A stretch of DNA of 64,000 nucleotides from Acidobacteriota bacterium (GTDB taxonomy: Bacteria; Acidobacteriota; Terriglobia; Acidiferrales; UBA7541): contig JABCYZ010000025.1 in the NCBI GenBank assembly GCA_013289955.1, positions 1-64,000 on the forward strand, given 5' to 3'. Below, in pieces: positions 11,543 through 22,297 of the stretch (positions are counted from its first letter, which is position 1; every line of letters starts with the position of its first letter). The translations under genes and the position numbers were made by a program. The notes under the pieces are model-generated. The model did not search any database and was not told where the DNA came from. It was given only the letters and a program-made list of their open reading frames with translations.

Positions 11543-13990
11543 TCACTCGTCGCGGAGGGTGCGGAGGGGCTCGACGCGCGTGGCGCGGTAGGCCGGAACG
11601 ACCGTGGCGAGAACGCCGACCGCGATGAGCAGCGATGCAACCGCCGCGAACGTGAGCGGATCGGTGGGACGCACCCCGTAGATAAGAGACGAGACAACGC
11701 GACCCAGTGCCAGCGCCACCGCGAGGCCGAGGCCGACGCCGACTAGAATCGGTTTCATGCCATCCGCTACCACCATTTTCAGGACGTCAGAGTGCGAGGC
11801 GCCCAGTGCCATGCGAATGCCAATCTCGCGCACGCGGCGGCGAACGGCATAAGAAAGTACGCTGTAAATGCCCACTGCGGTGAGCATCAGCGCGAGCCCT
11901 GCGAACGCGGCCAGCAAAAGCATGTTAGAGCGCTGAGGCGTCAAGGTACTGGAAATCAATTCGTTCATGCTCATGACCTCCGTGACGGGGGTTTCCGGGT
12001 CGACCTCACGCACGGCGCTGGTTACCGCGGTCGCGACGCTCATGGGATCTGCGGCGGTACGCACCGCAAGGCTCATGGGGAACGAGCGCCAGGCTTCAGA
12101 AGGCGGCGCAAAGATCTGATCCAGAGGCCAATAGACCGTCGCGACCGGCCGGGTCTCGTCGAGAGAGTCCAATTTCACGTCGCCAACGATTCCGACGACC
12201 TCCCGAGACACACCAGGGTAAAAGGTAAGCGTGAGATGTTTGCCGAGCGGGTTTTCATTGGGCCAAAAACGTTTGGCCATGGATTCGCTGATAATCACAG
12301 CGGGATTTCTGCCGGCCAGGTCGTCACCGGTGAGGTCGCGGCCGCTCAAAAGCGGTATGCGCATCGTGGGAAGATAGCCTGGACTAATCAGGCGCACATC
12401 CAGTTCCGGCTGGTCAGCCATGGGCACAACAGGCTGGCCTTCGATCGCGACGGGCTGGTGCGAACCGCCGTCGCCCATCGGCAGGTCATCGATGACGCCG
12501 GCCGACGCCACACCCGGAGTGGCTCGAACCTGCTGGAGTACGCGTTCGAAAAAGGCGATATACATGGCCGGCGTGTTGAACTTGTGAGCCGGAATCGAAA
12601 TGGTCATGGTGAGCAGGCCGTTAGGGTCGAACCCTGGCTTGACGTTGCTGAGCTGCCACAAGGTGCGGACCATGAGGCCTGCGCCAACCAGCAGAACCAG
12701 AGAGAGCGCAACTTCGGCAACAACCAGAAGACCGCGAGTCCTGCCGCCACCGGAATCGGAGCTGCCTCGGCCCTGGCCTTGTTTGAGAGCTTCATTGACA
12801 TCCGATTTCGTAAACCGCAAGGCCGGAAGAAGTCCCGCGAGGACGCCAGCGAATAAGCCGAGGAATGCCGTGAAAGCCAGGACGGGAGCGTTCAGGGTGA
12901 TCTCTGCGAAACGAGGGAGCTGGCCCGCGAGGAATTTGACAATCAAAGCGGTACCGAAGCGGGCTAGAAAGAGACCCAACGCGCCCCCGGCCACGGAGAG
13001 AAGCAGGGTCTCTAGAAGGACGAGGCGAATGATGGCGCCGCGGGTAGCTCCGAGAGCGGAGCGAATTGCGATTTCTTTTTTTCGGGCGAGGATTTTGCCG
13101 AGCACGAGATTGGCGACATTGGCGCAAGCGATCAGCAAGACGAAAGCGACGGCGCCCAACAAGACCAGGAGAGCGGGGCGCACATCTCCAACGAGTTGTT
13201 CGCGGAGAGGAAGGATGGTCGCGCCCCAGCCTTTGTCGTCCTCGGGATAGAGCTGCTCGAGACGGGTGGAAATGGCGCTGAGTTCGGCCTGCGCCGCGCG
13301 GATATCCACGCCCGGTTTGAGGCGGCCGATGACCTGATAATTGTGATTGCCGCGGACGGCCCGCCTTTCGTCGGTCCAGGCCAGAGGGATCCAAAGCTGG
13401 GCCCAACTGGGGAATTTGAACTTCGGTGGCATCACTCCGACGATCGTGTAAGGCTCGCCGTCCAGAAGGATGTTCCGGCCAATGACACCAGGGTCAGCGC
13501 CATAGCGTTCTCGCCAAAAGGTGTTGGCGAGGACCACGACGTGGCCGTGGCCGGAGCGGTCTTCGTCGGGGGTAAAGCCTCGGCCGAGTACAGGTTGCAC
13601 GCGAAGGATAGAAAAGAAGCCTGGAGCGATGGAGGCGGCTTCAATGGCTTCCGGGCGTTCCTTGCCGCCGACGTTGAAGCGCGCGCCCCCCAAAGCAGCC
13701 ATGTCTTCAAACGAGTGGTTCATGCTCCGCCAGTCGAGGTAGTTCGCCGGTGAGACAGAGAACCGAGTCATCCCGGGAAAGCTCTTGGCGGGAGGGACGT
13801 GCCAAATTTGCATGATACGGGACGAGTCCTGGTAGGGCAGCGGGCGGAGGAGAACGGCGTTGACTACCGTGAAAATCGCGGTGTTGGCGCCAATTCCGAG
13901 AGCGAGCAGGAGAATAGCCATGACGGTGAAGCCCGGGTTGCGAAGGAGAATGCGAAGGCCGAGTTGAAGGTCGGAAAAGAGGTTACGCAT
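11543..13990 (-). CDS. ABC-type permease of the ADOP (MacB/FtsX-like duplicated permease) family
   Basis: MRNLFSDLQLGLRILLRNPGFTVMAILLLALGIGANTAIFTVVNAVLLRPLPY; two FtsX-like TM modules; no ABC ATPase gene adjacent. Confidence 0.9.
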   Translation of the reverse strand: MRNLFSDLQLGLRILLRNPGFTVMAILLLALGIGANTAIFTVVNAVLLRPLPYQDSSRIMQIWHVPPAKSFPGMTRFSVSPANYLDWRSMNHSFEDMAALGGARFNVGGKERPEAIEAASIAPGFFSILRVQPVLGRGFTPDEDRSGHGHVVVLANTFWRERYGADPGVIGRNILLDGEPYTIVGVMPPKFKFPSWAQLWIPLAWTDERRAVRGNHNYQVIGRLKPGVDIRAAQAELSAISTRLEQLYPEDDKGWGATILPLREQLVGDVRPALLVLLGAVAFVLLIACANVANLVLGKILARKKEIAIRSALGATRGAIIRLVLLETLLLSVAGGALGLFLARFGTALIVKFLAGQLPRFAEITLNAPVLAFTAFLGLFAGVLAGLLPALRFTKSDVNEALKQGQGRGSSDSGGGRTRGLLVVAEVALSLVLLVGAGLMVRTLWQLSNVKPGFDPNGLLTMTISIPAHKFNTPAMYIAFFERVLQQVRATPGVASAGVIDDLPMGDGGSHQPVAIEGQPVVPMADQPELDVRLISPGYLPTMRIPLLSGRDLTGDDLAGRNPAVIISESMAKRFWPNENPLGKHLTLTFYPGVSREVVGIVGDVKLDSLDETRPVATVYWPLDQIFAPPSEAWRSFPMSLAVRTAADPMSVATAVTSAVREVDPETPVTEVMSMNELISSTLTPQRSNMLLLAAFAGLALMLTAVGIYSVLSYAVRRRVREIGIRMALGASHSDVLKMVVADGMKPILVGVGLGLAVALALGRVVSSLIYGVRPTDPLTFAAVASLLIAVGVLATVVPAYRATRVEPLRTLRDE

Positions 13991-14242
13991 AAGAAGGCGC
14001 TCCTGGCCGCCGATGAAAGGCAGGCCGGCGGCGGCCTGCTTAGAAGACGAGCGGAACGGCAAAAGGTTCCACGGAATGGGCGAGGCTAGGCGTGCCGGAT
14101 ACCACAAGGCGCGATTGCGCTTTTTTTGCGGCTCTTGCCACCGCGGTATATAGTGGGACAAGGGCGCGCGCCTCTCGCTTCGCGTGCAGCCCCACACGAT
14201 TTTCTAGTCAGCCGACAGGCAAAGCAAAGGCAACCCGGACGG

Positions 14243-16840
14243 ATGGCCGCAGACGTCAGCAAGCATTTGGACCGCGCCAAGCGATTCCTTGAAAAGAACC
14301 GCGTCGAGGACGCTATCGAAGCCTACCTGGCCGTGCTGGACGAGGCGCCGCAGCACCAGGAAGCGACGCAGGCGCTGGGCGATCTTTACGCGCGGATGGA
14401 TCAGCCGGAGCGCGCCGCTGTTTATTACGGCTTGCTCTTTGATTTGCTGATCGAGCCACGCGATGAAACCAAAGCGCTGGCTATCTATAATCGGTTTCTA
14501 AGAAGCGGCTCCACGGCACAACCTCCGGAACGCATCGCCCGATATGCATTCTTGCAGCAAAAACAAAATCATCCCGAAGAAGCCATCGATCAGTACACCA
14601 AGGCGGGAGAACTCTTCACGAGCGCGGGACGGCATGAAGATGCGCTGTTTTGCTGGGAGCGCATCGCGCAACTGGATCCGGAAAATCTCGGCCGGCAACT
14701 GCGGCTGGCGGAGGGAGCGGAGCAGATCGGGAAGAACGCGCTCGCGGCTCGGACCTTTCTCCGTGCGGGACAGCTGGCGTCCGCGGGCGGCGCCGAAGTC
14801 GATGCGCTGAAGCTGCTCGGCCGGGCTCACAAACTGGCGCCGCAAGAACGCAGCGTTGCGCTGCTCTACGCGCAGGCCAAGCTGCGCAGCGACGAAGCGG
14901 CGGAGGCGGCCACGCTTCTCGAACCATTTGCGGGAACGGAGAGCGACACCGTCTTTCTCGAGACCTTCGGCGATGCGCTCATTCGCGGCGGAAATCTCGA
15001 CCGGGCGCGCGAAATTCTCGAAAAACTCTTGCGCGAGAAAAACGCGGGTACCGAGCGGCTTTTCGAACTTGCCGACGCTTATGCGGCTTCCGCGCAGACG
15101 ACCAAAGGTGTGGACGTGCTCCAGACGCTCAAACGCCGCATGTTCGCGGACAAGCGGCAGAATGATTTCGCCACGCAATTGGATGCCGTGGCCTCGAAGC
15201 ACCCGCATTCGCAAGGCATGATGGAGTTCTGGGCGACGGTGTACAACGAGCTGAATCGCGAATCACAATATTTCGAAATTCTCGTAAAACTATTCGATGT
15301 TTATTTCAATGCGGGCGACTTCCGGAAGGCCTGCGATTCGCTCGAGCGGCTTGTGGACATCGACGCCTACGACTACCGCAATCAGGAGCGCATGGAAAAG
15401 CTTCGCGGGCATGTCGACGAAGCATTCCTGAAGCGCGTAGGCGGAAGACTTGCCAAGTCCATGAGTACGGCGCCCCCGCCGCCGACCCACGCTGGAACGG
15501 GAGCAGGGGTCTCGCAAGGAGCTCCCAGCACGGAAGAAGGGCGTCATGCGCAAGCCCTCGAAGACCTGATCGTTCAGACCGAGATTTTTCTGCAATATTC
15601 CTTGCAGGCCAAGGCGCTCGAGCGGTTGCAGAAAATTGCTGCGATGTTTCCCGGAGAAGAAGCGCGCAACGCCCGTTTACAGAATCTGTATCAGATGGCG
15701 AATTGGTGGCCCCCCGGTGCAGCGAAACCCAGGCAGGAACCCGCTGCGCCGGCCCCGCCACAGCCGGCGGCGCCGGTCGTCGAGGCGCAGCCCGTGCAAG
15801 TCACCACGCGGACCGGCGTTTATAGCGCGGAGACGTTGCGCGATTTGTCGAAGATTTCCGAAATCAATCAGAAGATTTTCCGCCAACAGACGCCGCGTGC
15901 AATGCTGAACACCGCGGTGAGCGAGGTGGGTTCTCACCTGCGGACCTTGCGCTGCATCGCGGTCGTCGGTGCCCCGGGCCGGCCTCCGGAGATGTCCGCG
16001 GAGTTTTGCGGCCCGACGAGCAAGCCTGCGCCGGGAGCACAGGTAGTTCTGCTGCTGGCGCAGATGGAGAAAGCGGAGCCGGATGAGCTCGGTGGATTGG
16101 TGGTCGATGCTACCGAGGGATCCATTGTGGCCGAGATGGGGCTTGCCACCGCTCTAGGCGTGATGATTACCGACAAGGAAACGCAAGCGCCAGCTGGAAT
16201 GCTGATCGTGGGCCACGCAGAGCCCCACAAGTGGAAGCCCAACGAGGCTTATTTTTTGCAAGCTATCGGCGATCAGATGCTGATGAGCGTGAGCCATACG
16301 AGGCTGCGTTCGCTGGTGCGGCGCATGGGCGTTTCCGATGAACGAACCGGTTTGCTGAGCCGCAGTTCGTACCAGAGTTGCTTGCTGACGGAAGCGGACC
16401 GGGCGCGCAGCCAGGGCACGCCGCTGGCGCTGGCGATTTTGCAGATCGACCGCGGAGCGGAGATTTTGCGGCAGCAGGGAGAATCGCCGCTGGAGAGGTT
16501 TTTGGAACAACTGGCGAGGTCGCTGCAGCCGATCGTGCGGCAGAATGACGTGGCGGTGAAGTATACGTCGTGGTCGCTGGCGTTTATCTTGCCGGATACG
16601 ACCCTGGCGGGCGCGCAGAATCTTGCGGACAAGTTGCGGCGCGCGGCTTCCGGTTTGCGGCCGCCATGGGATACGACGCAGATCACGCTGAGCGCGGGAA
16701 TCGTCGAAGCGGTGGCGAAGCATGAGTACGACAGCGAGGATATCGTTACGGACCTGATTAATCGCGCCGAGTTTTCTGTCGAAGAGGCGCGAAAAAAGGG
16801 TGGCGATACCGTGGTCACGCTGGATACGCCGAAGGGTTGA
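14243..16840 (+). CDS. TPR-GAF-like protein with degenerate GGDEF domain
   Basis: TPR repeats in N-terminal half; C-terminal DERTGLLSRSSYQSCLLTEADRARSQ...TLSAGIVEA resembles GGDEF, but signature replaced by TSWSL. Confidence 0.75.
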   Translation: MAADVSKHLDRAKRFLEKNRVEDAIEAYLAVLDEAPQHQEATQALGDLYARMDQPERAAVYYGLLFDLLIEPRDETKALAIYNRFLRSGSTAQPPERIARYAFLQQKQNHPEEAIDQYTKAGELFTSAGRHEDALFCWERIAQLDPENLGRQLRLAEGAEQIGKNALAARTFLRAGQLASAGGAEVDALKLLGRAHKLAPQERSVALLYAQAKLRSDEAAEAATLLEPFAGTESDTVFLETFGDALIRGGNLDRAREILEKLLREKNAGTERLFELADAYAASAQTTKGVDVLQTLKRRMFADKRQNDFATQLDAVASKHPHSQGMMEFWATVYNELNRESQYFEILVKLFDVYFNAGDFRKACDSLERLVDIDAYDYRNQERMEKLRGHVDEAFLKRVGGRLAKSMSTAPPPPTHAGTGAGVSQGAPSTEEGRHAQALEDLIVQTEIFLQYSLQAKALERLQKIAAMFPGEEARNARLQNLYQMANWWPPGAAKPRQEPAAPAPPQPAAPVVEAQPVQVTTRTGVYSAETLRDLSKISEINQKIFRQQTPRAMLNTAVSEVGSHLRTLRCIAVVGAPGRPPEMSAEFCGPTSKPAPGAQVVLLLAQMEKAEPDELGGLVVDATEGSIVAEMGLATALGVMITDKETQAPAGMLIVGHAEPHKWKPNEAYFLQAIGDQMLMSVSHTRLRSLVRRMGVSDERTGLLSRSSYQSCLLTEADRARSQGTPLALAILQIDRGAEILRQQGESPLERFLEQLARSLQPIVRQNDVAVKYTSWSLAFILPDTTLAGAQNLADKLRRAASGLRPPWDTTQITLSAGIVEAVAKHEYDSEDIVTDLINRAEFSVEEARKKGGDTVVTLDTPKG

Positions 16841-17247
16841 GTTCCAGGCTAGGCTGCGCGGAGCGATTACCGGCCATCTCGAAAAGTGCCCCATAGAAGC
16901 TGAAATTTCGGGCGAGTCCGAAACTAGGCTGGCTCTGATGGATGGGGATGGGAACGGCCGGCAACGAGAGCTTCCGGTAGCCTGTTTGTACAAGAATCGC
17001 CTGAATCTAAGACACTCCTAGAGGGTCCGAAGCAAGAACTCTCACCATTTGCTAAGAGCAAGGCCCTGAAACCCGCCCAAGAATGGGATGGCGGGCGAAT
17101 GGGCATTCTGGCGGAGGAAGAAGTGCTTTTTTTTGGGTTTGAGGAATGCGAAGCGAGGTGAATTCACGAATGTGCAAGCCATCGGGTGGGCCTCGGCTGG
17201 CTGCTGAGCTAAGATAACAAGCGACCATTTTGGAGAAAGAGGGAACC

Positions 17248-18435
17248 ATGTTTCCAACGGATGTGGTGATTGTGGCGGGGGCGCGGACGCCGATGGCGCG
17301 GTATACGGGGGCGTTTTCGGAGGTGAGCGCGATTGAGCTGGCGGCGCATGCTTCGCGGGAGGCGATCCGGAGGTCGGGAGTGGATCCGGCAGAGTTTGAT
17401 CATGCGATTTTTGGGAACGTGATGCAGACCAGCGCGGACGCGCTTTATGGCGCGCGGCACGTGGGGTTGAAGGCCGGATTGAAGGTGGAGACGCCGGCGG
17501 TGACGGTAAACCGGCTGTGCGGGTCGGGGATTGAGGCGGTGTCCCAGGCGGCGCAGCGGCTTTTGCTGGGGGAAGCGACGATGGTGCTGGCGGGCGGGAT
17601 GGAGAATATGACGCAGGCGCCGTTTGTGGTGCGCGGCGCGCGGACGGGATTGAAGTTGGGCGGCGGGGCGCTGGAGGATTCGTTGTTTGTGGGATTGACG
17701 GATAGTTATTGCGGATTGCCGATGGCCATGACAGCGGAAAAATTGGCGGAGCAGCATGGCATTACGAGGAAAGATGCCGACGCGTATGCTTTGCGCAGCC
17801 AGCAAGCGGCCGATGCGGCGTACAAAGCCTGCCGGATCCGGGAAGAACTTGTGCCCGTCGAGGTGAAGCAAGGCAGGAAGACGATTGTGTTCAGCGAAGA
17901 TGATCACCGGCGGCCGGAAACGACGATGGAGACTCTGGAGAAATTGCCGCCGTCTTTCAAGAAAGACGGGATTGTGACGGCGGGGAATGCCAGCGGGATT
18001 GTGGATGGCGCGGCGGCGGTGGTGGTGACGCGAGAGCCTGCGGCGAAAGAGCGCGGGCTGAAGCCGCTCGGAAGAATTGTGGCGTGGGCTACCGCCGGAG
18101 TCGATCCGAGCATTATGGGGATTGGGCCGGTGCCTTCGTCCGAAAAAGCGTTGAAGCTGGCGGGGCTCACTTTGGAGCAGATGGACCGCGTTGAGGTGAA
18201 TGAGGCTTTTGCGGCGCAGTATCTGGCGGTGGAGAAGGCACTGGGGCTGAATCGAGACAAGACGAATGTGAACGGCGGGGCGATTGCGTTGGGGCATCCG
18301 CTGGGAGCGAGCGGGACGCGGCTCTTGATTACGATTTTGAATGAGTTACGGCGGAATAATTTGCGGTATGGGCTGACAACGGCTTGCATCGGCGGCGGGC
18401 AGGGGATTGCGATGATTGTGGAGAGCTTGCACTGA
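17248..18435 (+). CDS. Acetyl-CoA acetyltransferase (thiolase)
   Basis: MFPTDVVIVAGARTPMARYTGAFSEV; NRLCGSGIEAV; GGAIALGHPLGASGTR; CIGGGQGIAMI. Confidence 0.96.
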   Translation: MFPTDVVIVAGARTPMARYTGAFSEVSAIELAAHASREAIRRSGVDPAEFDHAIFGNVMQTSADALYGARHVGLKAGLKVETPAVTVNRLCGSGIEAVSQAAQRLLLGEATMVLAGGMENMTQAPFVVRGARTGLKLGGGALEDSLFVGLTDSYCGLPMAMTAEKLAEQHGITRKDADAYALRSQQAADAAYKACRIREELVPVEVKQGRKTIVFSEDDHRRPETTMETLEKLPPSFKKDGIVTAGNASGIVDGAAAVVVTREPAAKERGLKPLGRIVAWATAGVDPSIMGIGPVPSSEKALKLAGLTLEQMDRVEVNEAFAAQYLAVEKALGLNRDKTNVNGGAIALGHPLGASGTRLLITILNELRRNNLRYGLTTACIGGGQGIAMIVESLH

Positions 18436-18585
18436 AGATCGTGTCCGACCGAGACACGTCCTGGCTCGCGCTGGCGTGTCAACTTTCCCACGGGCCGGGG
18501 ACAGGCCACACGTCAAAAGGGATTCTGGTAAACTTTCCGGGCCCGCGAAGGGGTTCGGCCGCGGTATCTACGAGGAAAATCAATT

Positions 18586-19467
18586 ATGGCAATTCGGAAG
18601 GTGGGCGTGGTTGGGTGTGGTTTGATGGGGTCGGGGATCGCGCAGGTGAGCGCGGCTGCGGGGTTTGCGACCGTGGTGCGGGAGGTGAGTCCCGCGATTG
18701 TTGAGAAGGGGATTGCGGGTATTGAGAAAAATCTGGCGCGGCTCGTGGAGAAAGGGACGATTACGGCGGGGGCCCAGGCGGAGACTCGGGGCCGATTGCG
18801 CGGTACGACGGCGCTCGAGGATTTGAAGGATTGCGATTTGATTGTTGAGGCGATCATCGAACAGTTGCCGGCGAAGCGCGAACTTTTTACAGCGCTGGAC
18901 GCGCTGTGCCCGCCATCGACCATTTTTGCGAGCAATACTTCGTCGCTGACCATCACGGAAATTTCCGCAGCCACCAAGCGGCCGCAACGGTTTGTGGGCT
19001 TGCATTTCTTTAATCCGGTGCCTGTGATGAAGTTGGTGGAAGTGGTGCGGACGATTGCAACGGACGCGGATGTGTATGAAGAGATGGTGGTGTTTGGGAC
19101 CAGGCTCGGAAAGACGGCGGTGCGGGCACACGATTCTACCGGATTCATTGTGAACCGGCTTTTGGTGCCGTATTTGCTCGATGCGATTCGGGCGCTCGAA
19201 GAGGGCGTGGGTTCCATCGAGGATATCGACAATTCCATGAAACTCGGCTGCGGGCACCCCATGGGCCCGCTGACTTTGCTGGATTTTGTGGGGTTGGATA
19301 CGACGTATTACATTTCGCAGATCATGTTTGAGGAGTTTCACGAGAAGCGATTCGCTTCGCCGCCGCTTTTGAAACGGATGGTATTGGCGGGGTGGAATGG
19401 GCGGAAGGCCGGGCGCGGATTTTATGATTACGCCGATGCGGCCAAGCCTAAGGCCATGAAATTCTAA
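18586..19467 (+). CDS. 3-hydroxybutyryl-CoA dehydrogenase
   Basis: MAIRKVGVVGCGLMGSGIAQV; GLHFFNPVPVMKLVEVV. Confidence 0.95.
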   Translation: MAIRKVGVVGCGLMGSGIAQVSAAAGFATVVREVSPAIVEKGIAGIEKNLARLVEKGTITAGAQAETRGRLRGTTALEDLKDCDLIVEAIIEQLPAKRELFTALDALCPPSTIFASNTSSLTITEISAATKRPQRFVGLHFFNPVPVMKLVEVVRTIATDADVYEEMVVFGTRLGKTAVRAHDSTGFIVNRLLVPYLLDAIRALEEGVGSIEDIDNSMKLGCGHPMGPLTLLDFVGLDTTYYISQIMFEEFHEKRFASPPLLKRMVLAGWNGRKAGRGFYDYADAAKPKAMKF

Positions 19468-19523
19468 AGAGGAAAGAAAAGGATCTTACAGAGAGGCCAC
19501 GGAGAGAGGGCACCGGGAAGAAA

Positions 19524-20306
19524 ATGGATTACGAGAATCTGATTTACGAGAAGAGAGACGGCATTGCGTTTCTTACCTTCAACCGGCCGAAAGTCTTGAA
19601 TGCGCTGAACCGTCGGACGGTGGAGGAGTTAGAGGCGGCGCTGCTCGATGCGCGCGGGGACGAAACTGTGCGGGTCTTGATTTTGACAGGCGCGGGGGAG
19701 AAATCGTTCGTTGCGGGCGCGGATATTGGCGAGCTTTGCTTGCAAACGCCGGTCGGCGGAAAAGAGTTCTCGCTGTTTGGGCAGAGTGTGATTCATTTGC
19801 TGGAGACGATAGGAAAGCCGTCGATTTGCGCGATCAACGGGTTTGCGCTGGGCGGCGGGTGCGAGATCGCGCTTGCCTGCACGATTCGAATTGCTGGCAA
19901 GTCGGCGAAGCTTGGGCAGCCGGAAGTGAAATTGGGAATTATTCCCGGATATGGCGGCTCGCAGCGCCTGGCGCGGTTGTGCGGCAAGGGTGTGGCGCAT
20001 GAACTTTGCCTCTCTGGGGAAATGATTGGTGCCGAAGAAGCTCTGCGCATCGGACTTGTGAATCATATTTATGAACCGGCAGAACTTTTGCCGGCGGCCG
20101 AGACACTGGCGAAGAAAATTATTGCGAATGCGCCGGTCGCGGTGAAGTACACGATGGAAGCGATCGAGCGGGGCGTTGAAATGCCGCAGGAAGAGGGATT
20201 GTTTTTGGAGGCGACGCTTTTTGGTTTGGCTTGCGCGACCGAAGATATGCGCGAGGGGACGAAGGCGTTTTTGGAGAAGAGGCCGGCGAAGTTTGTGGGA
20301 AAGTAG
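19524..20306 (+). CDS. Enoyl-CoA hydratase/isomerase family (crotonase)
   Basis: [51 protein letters not shown]. Confidence 0.95.
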   Translation: MDYENLIYEKRDGIAFLTFNRPKVLNALNRRTVEELEAALLDARGDETVRVLILTGAGEKSFVAGADIGELCLQTPVGGKEFSLFGQSVIHLLETIGKPSICAINGFALGGGCEIALACTIRIAGKSAKLGQPEVKLGIIPGYGGSQRLARLCGKGVAHELCLSGEMIGAEEALRIGLVNHIYEPAELLPAAETLAKKIIANAPVAVKYTMEAIERGVEMPQEEGLFLEATLFGLACATEDMREGTKAFLEKRPAKFVGK

Positions 20307-20382
20307 CGGGAAAGGAAAAGAATTTTACAGAGAGAGCGCTGAGGATACGAAGAGCACGGAGAAGAGGGAGTCAGGCGGAGAG

Positions 20383-20898
20383 ATGCAGACAGGAAAGGTT
20401 GAGGGCGGGTTGAACGCGGCGGGATTGCGGTTTGGAATTGTAGTGAGCCGGTTCAATAGCTTTATTACGGAGCGGCTCCTGGCGGCCGCTGTCGATGCGC
20501 TGGAGCGCGCGGGCGCGGCTGGCAAAGATGTCGACGTGGTGCGGGTGCCGGGGTCGTTCGAATTGCCGCTGACGGCGAAGAAGCTTGCCGCAACCGGCAA
20601 GTACGACGCCTTGGTCGCGATCGGATGCGTGATTCGCGGCGAGACTTCGCACTACGATTATGTCTGCTCGGAGACGGCGCGCGGGTTGCAGCTTGCGCAG
20701 ATGGATTCGGGCGTGCCCATTATGTTTTGTGTGCTGACTTGCGACACGGTGGAGCAGGCCATTGACCGCGCAGGGCTGAAGGGCGGCAACAAGGGATTCG
20801 AAGCGGGTCTCGCCGCGATTGAGTTGGCGCAATTGTCGCGTAAATTGCGCGGCGCGCAGGCGAAACCGTCGGCCAGCAGAAAGCCCCGGCGGAACTAA
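20383..20898 (+). CDS. ribH: 6,7-dimethyl-8-ribityllumazine synthase
   Basis: [57 protein letters not shown]. Confidence 0.96.
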   Translation: MQTGKVEGGLNAAGLRFGIVVSRFNSFITERLLAAAVDALERAGAAGKDVDVVRVPGSFELPLTAKKLAATGKYDALVAIGCVIRGETSHYDYVCSETARGLQLAQMDSGVPIMFCVLTCDTVEQAIDRAGLKGGNKGFEAGLAAIELAQLSRKLRGAQAKPSASRKPRRN

Positions 20899-20899
20899 C

Positions 20900-21307
20900 G
20901 TGTCCCTGCGCACGAAATCACGCGAGTTTGCGATGCAGATGCTGTTCCAGTGGGACATGAGCGAGCAGGAGCCAGCGAAGCTGGAAGCTAAATTCTGGCG
21001 CGCGGCGAAGGCGACGGATTCGACAAGGGCCTTTGCGAACAAACTTTTCGAAGGAGCCGTGAAAGACACCGCAGTGATCGATGAGCTCATCGTCAGGCAA
21101 GCGGAGAATTGGCGGCTCGAGCGGCTCGCAGTGATCGACCGCGCGATTCTTCGGCTGGCGATTTATGAACTGCGGACCACGGACACGCCGCCGAAAGTCA
21201 TCCTGAATGAGGCAGTCGACTTGGCGAAGAAATTCTCCTCAGAAGATGCGGGGTCGTTCGTGAACGGAATTCTCGACGCCGTCCACAAGAGTATCGCGGA
21301 AAAATAA
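20900..21307 (+). CDS. nusB: Transcription antitermination factor NusB (GTG start)
   Basis: VSLRTKSREFAMQMLFQWDMSEQEP...DRAILRLAIYELRTTDTPPKVILNEAVDLAKKFSSEDAGSFVNGILD. Confidence 0.95.
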   Translation: MSLRTKSREFAMQMLFQWDMSEQEPAKLEAKFWRAAKATDSTRAFANKLFEGAVKDTAVIDELIVRQAENWRLERLAVIDRAILRLAIYELRTTDTPPKVILNEAVDLAKKFSSEDAGSFVNGILDAVHKSIAEK

Positions 21308-21382
21308 ATCAAAATGGGTGCCATCCGGCGTGCATCGGTGCGCCCACCGGAAGCTATTGCTGAGGGCCGCGCGACGCGCGTG

Positions 21383-22264
21383 TCAGACGGTGATCGTGCC
21401 TTCGAAGACTTTGACCGCTGCGCCGCTGACGCGCGGGACCAGCTTCTTGCCTCTTTGCGTGACTTCCACTTCGATGTGGCTGGGACGGCCCATTTCTTCG
21501 CCTTGAAGAATGCTGAGCGTGTGGCCTGCCGCGAGCTTGCCGTGCTTCACGAGATAGGCGCCGAGCGAGCCGGCGGCGGAGCCCGTCGCGGGATCTTCGT
21601 AAATTTCCCAAGGCAGCATGCCGCGCGAGAAGACTTTGCTGTTGCCGCCCAGCGCAAAACAGTATGCCATCGTCGCGTTCTTGCCGAGCAGCTTGCGCAG
21701 CTCAAACATGTTCATGCCGATCTTGCCGAGTGCGGCGCGACTCCGGAGCGGCACCATGAGATTAAAAATTCCGGTTGAAACGCATTCGGGCTCAAGATGA
21801 GGATCGAGATCTTTTAGTGACAGCCCCAGCGATTTGGCCAGAGCAGCCTTCTTGAATTTGATGGGGCGAAACGCCGCCTCGGTTTGCGTCATAGTGACGC
21901 GTTGCGGCCGGCCATCTTTAAAGCGAATCTCTACGGGAAGAATGCCAGCGCCCGTTTCCTGCATGACGTGCACGCCGCCTTCCTGCGCGGGAACAACCCC
22001 AAGCTCCGCCAGGAGAAACCAGGTGCCAACAACAGGGTGGCCGGCGAGCTTCAGCTCTTCGCGCGTGGTGAAGATGCGCAAGCGAGCCAGAGCGCGCTCA
22101 TCGGTCGGTTTTTGTACGAAGACCGTTTCGGCCAGATTCATTTCGCGTGCGATGGCCTGCATCTGGTCGTTCGAGAGGCTGTCGCCGTCGGTGAAGACCG
22201 CCAGCGGATTGCCTTCGAATCGCGAATTCGTGAAAACGTCGAGAGTGTAGAAGCGATGTTCCAT
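21383..22264 (-). CDS. PhzF family isomerase
   Basis: MEHRFYTLDVFTNSRFEGNPLAVF; MNLAETVFVQ; EIYEDPATGSAAGSLGAYL. Confidence 0.92.
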   Translation of the reverse strand: MEHRFYTLDVFTNSRFEGNPLAVFTDGDSLSNDQMQAIAREMNLAETVFVQKPTDERALARLRIFTTREELKLAGHPVVGTWFLLAELGVVPAQEGGVHVMQETGAGILPVEIRFKDGRPQRVTMTQTEAAFRPIKFKKAALAKSLGLSLKDLDPHLEPECVSTGIFNLMVPLRSRAALGKIGMNMFELRKLLGKNATMAYCFALGGNSKVFSRGMLPWEIYEDPATGSAAGSLGAYLVKHGKLAAGHTLSILQGEEMGRPSHIEVEVTQRGKKLVPRVSGAAVKVFEGTITV

Positions 22265-22297
22265 GGGGTCTTGGCCGGGCAGGAGCGGGTGCCGAAA

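Noticed and set aside
11543-13990. ADOP-type permease considered as part of an antimicrobial export system
   Set aside because: No adjacent ATPase or membrane-fusion gene; orphan permeases of this kind are common in Acidobacteriota
17209-18297. 362-aa minus-strand ORF antisense to thiolase
   Set aside because: His/Arg-rich shadow of a confident thiolase gene
17248-20306. Thiolase-HBD-crotonase considered as a complete butyrate pathway
   Set aside because: No acyl-CoA dehydrogenase, Etf or terminal butyrate genes in the window; ordinary beta-oxidation or PHB-type role is equally likely
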